Assembly: GCA_030549495.1 (NCBI GenBank)
Contig: JAUIRK010000875.1
Coordinates: 186,001-250,000, forward strand
Reading direction: 5' to 3'
Source of the DNA: Nectonema munidae
Taxonomy: Eukaryota > Nematomorpha > Nectonematoida > Nectonematidae
DNA length: 64,000 nt
Every line of letters starts with the position of its first letter. Position 1 is the first letter of the stretch. Below the pieces are notes generated by a model, which did not search any database, was not told the DNA's origin, and saw only the letters and a list, made by a program, of their open reading frames with translations. Shown one piece after another: positions 46,301-61,300 of this stretch. A program made the translations under genes and the position numbers.

Positions 46301-49300
46301 TTATGCCTCCTATTATTTTGAAATTATTCTGAGAACAGTCAGTTTCATTTTAAAATAGTGAAAATTGCTTTATTAGTTTATGTTGTCTCCTTTCTCTCTT
46401 ATGTTAATTATGTAGCAAATTTTTCAATTTTGAGTAAAAGGTAAGGCAAAGGTACCGTGTGTGTGTTTTCATTGACAAGGCACTGATGTACCTCTTATGT
46501 CAAACTATGAACAAATTGGTATCGATGAGGAATCGAATCCAGGGGCTTCCGTGCTGAGTCCATCATCTCAACCAACCTGCCATGCCACCCATAGAGTATG
46601 CTGTAGGGCAGTGATTGCCAACTGGTGTGCCGCGGCACTAACGGGTGCCGTAAGATTTTTTAAGGGTGCCGCCAAAATTCAGGGTAAAAATTGTATTAAT
46701 TTCATTCTCTCTGCTTTTATTGTCTAATTAACAATTTAACTTTTAGCTTAGATCAATTTATATGATCTCTTTATAAGGTATTGTTGCATCAATGCAGATG
46801 TAGAAGTAAAAAAATTATAATAAAAAAACTATGGAAATTTTAAATAAGTTTTCCCTCAAAGAGTGCCAGGAATTTTTAAAAGGCTCGCCAAGGGTGCCGC
46901 AAGCTAAAAAAAGGTTCGGAACCACTGCTGTGGGGGTTAAGTCAAATTAGTTTTCAAAAAAGTTAAGTTATGCTGTAAATTTTTTTAGTTTTTGTTGAAG
47001 CTCTATAACTTTTTCTGATAGACTTTTTTTCCTTAAATTTTATTATAAAAGGCAAATCATTGCAAAATGTTAAAAGTTATTTTACTTTTTGTAGATTTTT
47101 GTAGCTTGCACCAATTTAGCTTTTAAACTATTTTTGAATGATGCTGAGAAAAATGAAGTAATGCCATCTTAATTTATTGTTTGCACAATTTTATCTTTAT
47201 TTTATCCCTTTTTTGAGAGTCTAACTAACTCACACTTCTTCTTATACACTAAAAAGAATGAAAAAATTCTAATACCAAATTTTCTAACTTTAGTTCTGTT
47301 TTACATTTTTAATAGAAATTACCTCAGAAAAGTTTTGTAATTTGGATGTGTTTTTTTTATATATTTTTCTCAATAAAACATTTTTTCATTTTTAAGGAAG
47401 AAAGAACAACTGAAAATTAATGAATGATTTTTTTCTTTCAATAAAATTTCCAATTTTTTTATTGTTAATTGATATCTTTACCCCTTTTCTACACATAATT
47501 TGGAGATGGTGCGCATCTATTTAAAGTGAGAAAGAAGGATGAAAGAAGGATCTATATATAAGTCCTCATTCATTGTTGAGGTTAAGCTTAATAGGGCGGG
47601 GGTTGTTACATTAAGTTTAATTGAGAATGAAATAGAATAGACAAGAGAGGAGTAGGAATTCAGAAAAATTTGTTGTCTTTTTTGGAAGACGCTTGAAAAT
47701 CCGCCCCTCTAATAATTTCAAGGATATGTGCCCCTGAATCAAACACATTTTTTTCATATAAACATCGCAGGGTGTCTAGTAGACTCTTTTCCTTCAGACT
47801 ACATTCACTCATATAAAACTCTCCAACCTTCAGTTATTTGTTTTCAGTTGTTTTCTCTAACAATCAAATATCTTTTCATCAATTCCGGTAAAGTGCCGGG
47901 GTTGAAAAATATTTTTCGGACTCTACAACCCTCGATATGGAAATATTATTATTGACGCTGTTGACAGGATTCGAATTACATTAAAAAAAAAGTGATGTAA
48001 CAAGATGAATAATTTAAATTATTGAGAGAATTAAAGAATTTTAAAAAAGAATCCAACGATTTACATTTTTTAAGAATTGTGTTTATACATTAATCCAAAT
48101 GATCTATTCGATTTCCCCTTTTAAAATATAAAACACTCATGGTTTAGTAAAGAGAACATTAGCTTAAGTTTTCTTATAATTTAACTTTTTACAAAAGTTA
48201 TATGAGATTAGTAGTACTGTCTGACTAAGAAAAGTAAACTTACTTGTAATGATTTTAAAATAACGCACTCTCAAAAAGACAGTACCACTGGAAAAGTGGG
48301 AAATTTCTAGGTGGGTTCTATGTAATATTGCAGGATTATCATTAACTTTAGTTTGCTTGTACTTTCTTCTTGTACAGATAATAAGTCTGGGACAAATTTT
48401 AACTCTAAATTCTTTATTTTCGTTTTCTTCTTCACTTTGGCAGCATTACAATAATTTGATATTTGTAGCCAAGATCTATTTTTTCATAGAACTTATATAA
48501 TGAATCAATAGATAGATTGAAATTTTTTTATCCAAATTATTAAAAAAATCCCACCTCCCCCTGAATTTCAACAATATATGCCATTAATTTTAAATTTTGC
48601 TTTAAACAGTGTACCCAATTTTATGACAAGGTGCCAGAAAATCTAAAAATTCGATTAGAAAAAAACTATTTTTTACTGATTTTAAAAAGTAAGATCTATC
48701 ATAAGATCTATTGATCTATCCTAATGGTTATCAAAATGCATTGAGAAGTGGTAAAAATTTCTATTAGAAAGTATTCCCATTTAAGTAATTGAATATTGCT
48801 TCAATTTAATTGAAGAAAAAGTTATTTCCGCGCAAAAATTTAACAGAATGGATTCGTCAAAACAATATTTTCTTTGCATTTAATTTTTTTATTTTGAGAA
48901 CTTAAATTAATTTAAATAAAAAGGTCTTAAATGTTAAAGTTCAGATGCACCCTTCCGTCCTTTTGAATAATATTAATTTATAGTTATACAAACAGTCTTA
49001 TATGGAAAATTAGCATATAGAAATAAAAGAAAAGTTTGCCATAAAAATATTATTTTATAAAGTGGAAGAAAGAAGTTGGTACTTATGGGTTATCTCCCCC
49101 CCCCCCCCCCCCACTCTAAAATATTTTTTCCAAGAAGAAACAAATAAATCAATAACGAAATTCTATCTTATTCGCATATGCCAATAATTTGATTAATATT
49201 AAATATTTTCTAATACATTTTAAGAACATGATGAAAAACAAGTTTATAAAGAAAAATTAGTTAACAACGGGAACATTTAGTGAATTGTACATTTAATATG

Positions 49301-52300
49301 TAGCTTATTGATGCCTAGAGTATTTTTTATGACTGTCCTAATGGTATGATAAAGAAGGAAGATAGGTAAAAAAAAAAAAGGATTTTGCTCATCGTAAAAT
49401 GTGATTCAAGGGAGAGTCTACTCCACAAAGATGTCAGAACCTCTAATAGGAAGATAATTTAATCTTAATTAGCTAATATTTAAAAAATCGGTAATAATTA
49501 AAAAAAGAAGTTGTTACCGAGAATATTCCTGGATTCAAAGGCAATATTTATATATTATAAAACGCTCATATAATATATTATATTGTATACTAAGACTTTA
49601 ATTACAAATAATACATGTTAAAAAAACTAGATTTAACTAAAAAATATCTATATATGATTATTCAAAACAAAAACTATCTTAACGTCACATTATATACTCT
49701 GAAATGTCTTAAGGTCATGCTAAATTTTGTTTATATAGTATTTACCATAGTATAATTGGATTAAATTTAAATTTTATACGGTGACTGACCATACTTTTTT
49801 GTGACAAAAACGGAACATTTCAACAAATGCAAGCAAAAAACGATAATTTTCAAAAGTAAGTTTAATTTAAGATAAAATTAATTTTTTAATAATTTGAAAA
49901 AGAAACAATTTTGAGTTTAAGGAAAAATTTTTTATTGAAAATACAATTAATTTCGGATTCTGCCTGAAACCGTTATCAAGTAATATGTGTGGGAGGTGAA
50001 GAAAAGGGTGTAAAACAACCAGTTTATCATACCAGTTGTTTTACACCCTTTTCTTCACCTCCCACACATATTACTTGATAACGGTTTCAGGCAGAATCCG
50101 AAATTAATTGTATTTTCAATAAAAAATTTTCCTTAAACTCAAAATTGTTTCTTTTTCAAATTATTATTTATGACATGGAAAACCCAACATCCCATATTAA
50201 TTTTTTAATTATAATAAAATTGATTTTATATTTACATATACGTAAAAAAATATACATTTTTTATACAAAATATGCTTTTAATCTAATTTTTCTGATCAAG
50301 TAACATTACGCAATAAATTTTCGTCTTTCAAATTTTAAAATAAACTGCCACATTCATAATTTATTTTTTTTATTTAGAGCCTTAAAGACCAGAATAATCA
50401 GACAATATCTTATGTAAAGCAGACGATTTGTATTAAAAACAATTTATAAACAGAGATTATTATATTTTGGTAGTCGACTATAGTCCAATTTGGTCGTTAA
50501 CCGGGTAAGAAGGATAATAAAAGAATATACGAATAAAATTTTCAAAATCAGAATGTATCTAAAAAAGCATATTAGTTATATTATATATGATGAAAATTTT
50601 ATATATTTATAGTAATAATAAGATATTAAAAAGGCGGGAGCTTCAAAATACATAATAAAAATAGGACTGTCCCATCTAAAACGGTACGAATGATCACCCT
50701 AATATAACATTAATAAATTCAACGCAAAAAAATAACTCTTGATAACAAAAATTATCGTTAAAAAAAGGTAAAACATAAAAAGAAAGGTCAGAATCTCATT
50801 TAGGTATCATATTTCATATCTACATCTTAATATACTTACGCTTATGATCAATTAAAAGCCAATCTTTGTCTTCGTCAAGTGAAATTTGAATACCATTCAA
50901 ATTATAAGGCATTTTGACTTTTTCAAAAAATTCACTCTAAATATAATTACAGAATTAGTAAGGCCTTAATAAATTAAAAATCAAAAGTAAATAAAAATAT
51001 ATTAATTTTTACATTTTATTTTAAGACGTATTATAAGGCCGAACTGCAAATTGCAATCAGCTGAGAGCAGACAAAAGATTAACAAAGTTCAACTAAAAAG
51101 TGCCATTGAGAAGGACTAAAATATATAAATAAAAAAAAATTAAATATTATATATTATATATACATTTTCAAATACTTTTAATTTTTTATGGTGAATTAAG
51201 TCATATAGTGGTAGAAGTAAATATTTTTATTTAAATGCGATGAAATTATCAGCAATGCTTTTTATAGATTTTGAAATATTCATTGTCTTCAAAGAAATTC
51301 GTTATAGGAGATCCAAAAAATTATTGGGGTAAAATATTTTTTATAGCATAAAGCAATATAAATTTTTTTCTTAATTGCGTTTGGCTTCTGTCCTATATTC
51401 GCCAGTCGCTTTTGGATACGCCATTGTCTATGCCAAATACTAAATATGAATAAACAACTCTTCTTCTTGTAAAAAATTATTTTAAAGAAATTAATTGTTA
51501 ATACTAAATGCTTAGTAAAATTTGTATTTTAAACAGAAAGTATAAATTAGTAACTCTATCATTTGCAAAATTTTATTGGGTTATTCTGTCAAATTTACAT
51601 TTACTGGGTTTAAAGTTAATTTTAATTATTTGTCATCTTCGAGTATATATCAAGAAAAAAAATTATAATAGTTTAGGGTTGCCAGATTTTTACATTATAA
51701 AACCGAGACAAAAATTACACTAAAACCTCAATAATTTGAAGATTCATAGAAAAAAGTTAAAATGTACACAATAACGATGTGTCCCTATTATCAAGGTACA
51801 TGAGTAATAGTACACAATCATTCTTTAAGTTGCTTTATATTCATTTAATCTTTGTAGAGTGATAAACTATATACATTTTTTTAACTCACAATAAAATATA
51901 ACAAAAATATTTATTAGGAAAATATAAAATTAAACGATATAAGTGAAATTACTAATTTTTACGTTTGAAAAACTCGGATATCTATGTTTGAGAACATTCT
52001 TCCTTGCAATTTCTTCAAATTGGTTTTCTATTAAAGATCGAGAGACAAAAATATCATTCAAAAATAGCATGAGTAAGGTTGGTTAGGTACTGGGTTTCGA
52101 TAACTCTTTGGTTCGATCCCGTATCAAGCCTACTTTCTCATAGTTCGATACAAGCGGCGGAAGTGTGCCTTCTCGATGAAAACACCCTATGGTACCTTTA
52201 CCTTTACCTTCAATCTTTTTTAAGACAAAAACTTCAATGCTTAGATTGCTGTTCAAAATTTTGCACGAAATCCACTGCCTCTTCATCATGTTCTTCATCT

Positions 52301-55300
52301 TCATTTTCATTATCTTCGATTCTCGGAACATCATTTAAATCCACTTTGAAGCGTTTTTTTCCATCTATAACCAAAATCCTCACAAATTTGAATGTTATTA
52401 TTGATGCACACAAATTTTTCTAGCCCCTTTATATCTACAATGTTGAAACGTTTAGCATTAGATGCAATACTGTAATTCTGTTTGAAATTTTTTATAATTC
52501 TTTGATTAAGTGGCTGAAGTATCATCCAGGGTTTTTTGTTAAAATAATAACAAATGGGTAATGATTCAATTCTGATGTTTTTAAAAGACATTAGACGAGT
52601 CTCTGAACAAATAACATTAGCATTTTCTATACATCTTATCATATATGCGATTAGAGTTATTTAAGACGATCTTTGTTTTTTTAATCCGGTTGAAACTTTT
52701 CCACGAACATTAGGGTACGAGATAGAAGAACTCGATAGAATAATTCAGTTTCATCTATATTATAAAGGTTTTCTGGAGAATAGCTATCCATTTCGATAAT
52801 ATAGATTTAACGTTGAACTAACAAAAAAATAATTTACCAAGATTTACACTGCCTTTTTTCTTTTTTAATCTTTTTCACAATAATTGACACACATTAAATG
52901 TGCCTTTGTTCACCACTAATAACTCTGGAGTTCAATGCGTTTAAAATTCAACCATCGATTTGAAGCTTTGAAGTTCTTTATTTCAAGAGTGATAGCGATT
53001 GATTAAACTTTTTCCTGTAACAATAGCCCCTTAACAGGGATATTACAAGACCTTGCAAATGTGTACCATGACAAAGTTGTTATTTTAACTTATAAAACGA
53101 TCGAGAACATGGGTCTTTACTTTGACCATCGAAGTTGCACTGAAATTTTTCAATTAAACTTGTCCTTTCCTTTAATATTATCGCAATTTGATATTTGATG
53201 GAGTTGAATTTAGCTGCAAACTGTCGTATACTAGTTAGTTTAAGAAAATTTGGATGCTTTAATAATTTCAATCCTTTTTTCCAGCGAAAACTCAAACTAA
53301 GATTTTTATAATTCAGCCAAAATTTCACTTTAATGGGGCGCCAAACAGTGACAATCCCGGACACCTCGCAACTGTATAAAAGTGTTAACCATTAATATAA
53401 ATACACACTGTGTACAGATGTTTGTTCACTTCTTGATGACCATAATTTTCAACACTTATAGACAATTTTTTTGTTCCAATTAAGTATGATAATTTTAGAG
53501 CTTTTACTTTACACAATAATATATCTGACCATCATACATTGGTTCTATCTCTTCCACTGAGTTTTTGTCATCAAAATAAAACAAAGTCATACGAGTATTT
53601 AGATAAAGCTCAATTTGTTCAAAATATTACTACTTTTATTTGGAGTAATCATTTTAAAAATTACATTAAGCATCCTGATGTGTTGTTATCTTTGATGAAT
53701 GACAAACTGGGTAGTGAAATAAAATCTTGTACAAGAGTGATACAAATAAAGTCAAATAAATATAAATATAAAAAAAATAGCTGGATAAATTCATATATTT
53801 TAGGCTTGATCAAAGAGAGGGATAAAATTTTTTCGAAAATGAAAAAATTCCCAAATGATGATATTTTAAGAGATAAGTTTGTAGTCAAAAGGAACGAAAT
53901 AAAGAACCTTATACGAAAAGCAAAAAATGCATATTACAATAATATTTTCTACCAGTCTCAAAGTGTTAATAGTGTGTGGAAAAATTTAAGTAATATTTTA
54001 AATTCATCTAAGATTAGAAAAATTAAGCTTAAGGAAGGGTGCTCTGAAGTTGATAATGATTTACATGTTGCTAATATATTTAATGATTTTTTCTTTGGTC
54101 ATATTGAGTCGAATAAATATAAGCAACATAATTTTGGCGATCTAGACCATATTAATTTTGGGGAAAGAAAATTCGAATTTGATATAATTTCTGTCAATGA
54201 CATATTAATTGCAATAAAGGAAATAAAATCAAAATCTACAAAAGATGTATTTGGAATTAGTATAGATAATCTTGCCCTTGTTATTAATAAATTAGCTTAT
54301 TTTCTGAGTATATCATTCAACTCTTGCTTAACACTGGGTATCTTTCCTGGATGCTTTAAAGTTTCCAAGGTTATACCCGTTTTTAAAAAAGGAGATAAGT
54401 CCAATAAGACAAATTTCAGACCAATCACTATAATATCTACTTTATCAAACGTTTTTGAAAAAATAATATATAAACAAATTAATAAATATTTCAAGACCAA
54501 CGACTTGTTTTTCACTAATCAGTTTGGCTTTAGATATAAACATTCAACAGAAAATGTGCACTCGATACTCATAAATACCGTAAATAAATACCTAGATAAT
54601 TAAATTGAAGTTTTGAGTATATTCATAGATCTGAAAAAAGCTTTCGACACATTATCGCATGAAATTTTACTCACGAAACTTTGTGCATATGGTTTCCATG
54701 AAAAGAATCTGATGTTTATGAGCTCATATTTACAAAATAGGAAACAATTTGTATGTATTAATAGGACATGTTCAAATATGTCAAAAACAAATATTGGAGT
54801 CCCCCAAGGCTCTATTCTAGGTCCCTTACTGTTTTTGATCTATATCAATGACATCTATAAAGCTTCAGATGGAGTTGACTTTCTACTTTTTGCTGATTAT
54901 GTTTCTATTTTAATTCCATTATATTCAGACATTGAAATTGAAGAAAAAAACAGATTTTGTCAGGAAACTTTAAAAAGTCTTTGAAATGGTTCAACTCTAA
55001 TTTGTTAACAGTAAATTTTGAAAAGACCTTTGCTTTAACATTTTCGAGGAAAAAGAAAAAATCTTACATCGATTTTGGGGATAAAAACATTATTTCTATT
55101 AACAGATTTAATTATTTGGGTCTGTTTATAAATGATCGTTTAGATTGGGCAGATCACTTCAAATTTATTTCTGGCAAACTAAACCATGTTATAGGCATAC
55201 TAAAATGTTGTAAAAATAAGTTTGATACTAGAATCAAGTTAATCCTTTACAAAGCATTGTTTTTACCTCATGTGAACTATAGTGTTATCATTTGGGGGTA

Positions 55301-58300
55301 TAATTGTTACAAAAAAATAGAAGTTATTCAAAAAAAAGCTTTGAGATTAGTTTTTAACACTGGCTATTCTTCGCATACTTCTAAGTTATTCTATGAACAT
55401 AATCTTTTAAAATTTTATGATATTTATATACTTCAAACTTGCAAATTCATCTTAAAGCTTCTCTCGAATAACTTATCTTCTCTTTTTGATAACTATGTTC
55501 TTTTTTCAGATAACTTAAATGAATATTCATTGAGAAATGAGAAAAGATTCGCTATACCTTTTTTCAAGAAATCTATATCAAAAAAAGGACTTGACTATAG
55601 GATTGTTAAAATTTGAAACTTTTGTCTAAGCAAGTTTATACTTCTTGATAAGCCTTTAAGTAGTACCATTAATTTACTAAAAGTTCATTTCATAGATAAT
55701 TACAATTTCAAGTGCACAATGAAAAACTGCTACATTTGCTGTACATACGCTATAAAGAATCAAACTTACAAATGTAGTATATATATTTTTTTATCACTAT
55801 TTCTCTTTTTGTAAAAAAGTAACTTTTTTATTTCTGTGTATATTATTTTTTTAAAGTGTTACATTCCTTAAGGTGTACCATACTCGCCGTTCATATGAGC
55901 CTACTGGTAAATCCCTCAAACATGATTAAACTCCGAGGTTTTTTTTTTAATGAATATGTAAAATTATTGCATTGTAAAGTATACATGTGTATATTTCTAT
56001 TGTTTATTTTGTTGTTCTCATGTTTGGAAATAAACTTCTTCTTCTTCTTCTTGAACATGTTAATTTGACTATTGTTATTTTATGCGGTGTAATTGATTTT
56101 ATTTGATTTATACTTTTATGCTTTTATACAAATAAATATTTAAATAAATTTAAATTAAATGTGAAAGATAAGTATAAAATTATTATATATAAGCAATAGA
56201 TTCCATTTGAAAAATGTAGTCTTGGAATAATTTAGCTCTAAATAAGTGAAATATTAAACAATATTTAGTTCAAAAATATTAAAAGATTATTCCGCTCAAA
56301 AATAAGTTAGGGTACATTTCTATCCAAAAATTTCTGTCATTTAATAATATTACATTAAAAAGAAGAAATTTATTATTGAAAATCAAAAGGTTCACAAAAT
56401 ATACAATAACACAAAAGGCAGCATTCAGTGTATAGCTTTTTAATGAATAAATGCTTTAATATACAAACGTGTTTGTAATAGGTATTATATACATAATAAA
56501 GAAGTCAAAATTCAATAAAAATCTGCTGCATAAAATCTTATAGAGTATGTTAAATTTATTATATTGCTAAAACATACATGAAAAAAGAAAATGCATATTA
56601 CATTGAACAAATATTACAATTAATAAGAGATTGCAAGAAGGATAGTTTGTTATGCGAATAAAAGCTTTTATTTTTTCAATATTTTTGAGAAATATAAATC
56701 TTCGATATTTTTTTCAATCAATCTAATAAAACTGTTTCAACATAAATGTATTTAACAAACAATTGTTGCATTTTTTATTTTTAGCTTTCTCAACGTGCAA
56801 CTTAAGTTGATTTGTTGTAATCATTCAAACTACTGAATAAAACACACAAATTTGTCATATCTAGATTAATCGGTGATGAAAAAAGCTGAAAAGCAAAAAA
56901 AGTAGTTAGCAGAATGTAATGTTTTACTTAGGCCAGAGCTTTTTATTATTTGCTATTTACTCAATCAGTCATAATAAATTAGGAGGAACATAACAAAAAT
57001 ATAAAACATTGAAATGTGGATAGAAGAGCAAACACGTAATCAATAGAAGAGTGGATTGAAAATTGAGCAAACAAGAAAGGTATAATAATAATAATTAGTG
57101 ATGGGACCAGTAACGTAGACAGAAATTTATATTTGGAGGGGCCAAATGGGGCATTAATATACATGCTTACCTACTGGCTTTGTCTAAAATTAAAGCATCA
57201 AATGCTGTTTATAACAACTCTTCTCTTTGTGTGTATAAGCTTCTTTCTCTACCGGTGTCCTATTTCTTTGGTAGGGTTTTAGATTTTAGCATGGCTAATA
57301 TTTCTTATCTTCGTTTCTCATAGCAAAGAGATATTTTTTATTTTAAATCGGCTTTCTTATTACAGGTAGAAGGCCCATCTTAACAAGGTTAGCAGATTGT
57401 TCGTTACCATCAATGATATCAATAATTTTTCTATATTTTGATTTTATTTGCTTTATATTGTCAAAAATTAATTCATTATTTCATTTCAATTTGTAAATTT
57501 TAATTTTTTGATAGTGGAGCCCATAACTTAAATGGCGGGGCCCGGCTCCAAGTGCCCCATAGCTGGCTACGTGGCTGGATGGAACGATACCAAAGTTTTG
57601 TACGACTTCGATGCCGTTTGGGTATAAGATATAAGATTTCAATTCCGATGCTACCCTTAATTGTCTTATGTGTAAAGTAATTATAAAATAAGATTAACGA
57701 ATGAAAATTTCCGATTCGATTCCGATATTAAAAAAACAGGTTAATCGTCCCATCTCCAATAATAATAATGTACACTTGATAAGGCGAAGAAGTGGGTGTA
57801 GTTCATAGAGAGCAAATTAAATAAGCAAAGCTCGACATTTCAAAAAATGCATTAAGTTTTTTCAAATTTTCCATCTTTGCGCTCTTTTTCAATAAATATG
57901 GAAAAAAATTAGAATGAGCAAAAAAAAAGGAAGAGAAGAGATGGAATAAACTTTTTAATAGAGAATTTTTTTCTCTAATAATAATAATAATGTAGATAAT
58001 AGACAGAGAAACGGTTAGTAAATCAGTTCACCATAGCAAGGAAAAATGTGTAACAAACCTTTGTCAGCTCCACTACCGTATGTTTTTTTATAAGGTTTTT
58101 AAAGATTTGATGTAGAATAAATCCTAATTAACTCACTAACTACTAAAAGGTCTAAGTTACTAATTAATTAATTACTTAATTAATTAACTAACAGGTTTTT
58201 TTTACATACATCTATATTATATCATAAATAGTGTCTTTTTTATTATTTTTACACTATTCTTTCTATGTAATATTATCTGTCATGTCGACATTGTTTTGCC

Positions 58301-61300
58301 ACTCATTACATCACTGTATACATATAAAATAAGCAAATTTTATTGACACATAATTTTCACTTATCAGTATGTCTTTAATAACTATAAATATACTCATACT
58401 AGCATGTGGAGAATTGAGTTTGTCTTCTCGATGCATAGAGATTATCCCTTTGACTCTGATGTATATGGATTCCTCTACCAACTTTGGATTTAACTGCATT
58501 TCTTTAATTGATTCTAATTTAATTGTTTATTCTTTCATTAAATAAAATACCTAATGTTAAATTGAAAATAAGTTAGGGCACTAAAAAAGTACTAGAAGAA
58601 AAATATAATAAACACAATAACTTTTACTCACTAGCTATACAACATGAAATGATTCATTCACTTGTTTAAATAACTAACCTCAAAAATTAATTTCCCTGGA
58701 AAATGACCGCTTGCAATTAACTATTACTACAAAGCGACTACTATTGATAGATTACTTACAAAACGTAGATACCATTTCTGGAATTGAATCAATTTGGGTG
58801 CCACTAAAAAATTTCGGATTTACATACTGACATTTATCCTTATTATAACAAATTTTATTATATTATAACTCTTTAAATTTGACCGAGATTTAACTGAAAG
58901 GTCAATGTCAAAAATGTTTGAAAAAATAACTTTGCTTATGTTTTTATTTCATTGCAAAAATTTAATGAAAATTTGTTTCATTGCAAAAGTTTCTATAAAA
59001 AGTAGAAAACTCAAAATTTAATGATAAACTGAGCCCGTTGTGGAAGAGTTCAGTGACATTTATAAATTTCTCCTACTGATACTTCTTTTTCTTCCCATGA
59101 TAGTTGTCATTCTTTATTTTGATATTTTTATTCCAATTTTTAAACATAAATGCACCAGAATCGATTCCCAGGATAGGACAATGATAATGGCCAGGACTGG
59201 CCTTAGGCCACTGCAACCTATGCGGCCGCAGTGGGCCCCACGCTTCTCATTTTTCACTTTGATGATATATTGTATGATTTCGCTAAATGCAAGGTTCGCA
59301 AAGTAAAGTTACTTTGATCGTTATTTTGTGTTAATGAAAAAGTAATAAAACAAATCCCTTTTCTTTTTTTCAAAATCTTATTTCTCACTTTTAATCTTTT
59401 TTCCTACCCACACTGGGCCCCGCGTAATCCATTTTGCATAGGGCCCCGCGAACACTAGGGCCGGCCCTGAAAATGGCTGTATCAAACTTACTTAGATGAG
59501 TCTATAAGCTTTACGTGTTTTTATATCCTGATTTCCAAATCAATATCCCTTTGTATATTCTCAAAAAACATAATGTGCTCAAAGAAATTTCCTTGTGAAA
59601 AAATTTTGCTGACATATGCAAAGATTCATTCTAAAAGGATTAAAAAATGGCATTGAGATTAGATTGCTGCTTATGTGAAGTTAAGAGAAGCCAAGTAAAC
59701 TTTCAATCCCCTCAACTTTTGCTAAAGAAGGATTAGTTGAGTGCTCAAGTACTACAATGCTATTTGTAGTACTGTGATTCTCCTAACATTCATTGTGTTG
59801 TTTTAATAAGGTTTTTAAGCATCTCGCAAACCTAATTATCAAAATTTTTATATAGACGATCTTAGCTACCACAAAATGACTTCTTTTCATTGCAAGGGAT
59901 TAGTGTAATCAACATACAAAGACACTCCTCAATGCTGATGTGATGATGACACTGACTCACTTTCTACCCGACTCTCTCTCTCTCCCCCATATATATATAT
60001 ATACTCTTAGTAATAATTAAAATGAATGGAAGACCCAAGTAGCAAGCAAATACAAAAGTTTTGATCGAAATTGGAGTGAATAATTGTTGCTCACATTTAA
60101 AAAAATCGGGAAAAAAGGGTGGTAAGTTGTTCTTTTTATTCCATAACGTTGGCCTGGATGCGCGCAAAAGTCTAATGCTATTTATTACTTATTCTATATA
60201 CGGTGCTAACAAATAATAATAATCCTTGCATAGTTAGTTATTAGAGGAAGCCTAGTGCTGCAATGCTCTTAATTAATCCCTTGTTCCTCCGCCTCTTTTC
60301 AAATCGGAAAAATGATGCAACAGATGTGGAGGTATGTGCTATACATACATACATACGCACACGCATACAAATGGGAACAAAACATGCATTTACTATAGGA
60401 AAACAATTTAATCTGCGCTGAAAAAAGTCTTTCTTTATTATCTCTTTTAATCCAATTCATCAATTTTTACCTGAATACTAGAATTAAGTATGTATATATT
60501 ATATATATTATATATATATATACTGTTAACATTTTAATAAAGGAAATTTATTAATAAATATTTTTCAAAGCATGTACCATTTTCACATCTATTCACATCT
60601 TTGAGGTAAGCAAAAGTTTCGTATACTTGATTTTCATCTTTTCCCATTTCATCTAAATATACTTTGGATCATCAAGACAATATTTTAGTAGCAAGTGAAG
60701 AACAACCACCTCGCATGACCCTTTTGAAGAACCACCACCCCAAATAGTTTTCCAATAATATTGTACAGAATATACCACTTTTGAAGAAATCTTGATTATT
60801 TATAAATAGGAACTGGGACCTCTATTCTTAAAAAGTTTCACATTTACAAAAATTGTAAACACTAAAGAACTACGTGATTGAATATCTATTATTATTTCCA
60901 AAAAAAGAACCAATATTATATATATAAGTCCCATATCAACTATGCATTTATAATGGTACAAGATTCCAAAATAGTTATAATCAATTTGAAAAATCTCACT
61001 AACTGATATTTAATTTTTTTCGAAGCATAATTGATTAAAGTCTTTTTTTCAATTAATGACATGTAATCATTAGTTTCCATAATTTATAAAAATTTTAAGT
61101 TTATTTTTAAAATGGTTAGTTAAAATAAATAATATATTTTCTAAGAAAATTCACAAAATAAAAAGCAATAAGTATATGATATTTTCACAAATAAATTTTC
61201 TAAAAAAACATCGCCCTTTCTTGATGCCTGAGATCTTTCATTTTCATGAATAAGCTAGCAATAACTTTTAAGAATTGAACATGTTTAGAAGCACACAACG

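Larger units (their letters stand above)
22677..50839 (-). other. Unnamed gene, 28-kb intron between exons C and D
   Basis: Bounded by the exon C donor and the exon D acceptor. It contains most of the mobile elements of the window and no exon that I could support on either strand. A further small exon inside it, or a separate gene, cannot be excluded by eye. Confidence 0.45.

Noticed and set aside
52083-52423. Plus- and minus-strand open frames with SSCSSSSFSLSS-like composition.
   Set aside because: They cover the SINE and the acidic part of the Tigger relic and have no protein of their own.
59040-59306. Hydrophobic open frame on the plus strand that looks like a membrane segment.
   Set aside because: It lacks an ATG at its head, its second half is the hAT miniature at 59192, and no splice sites fit.
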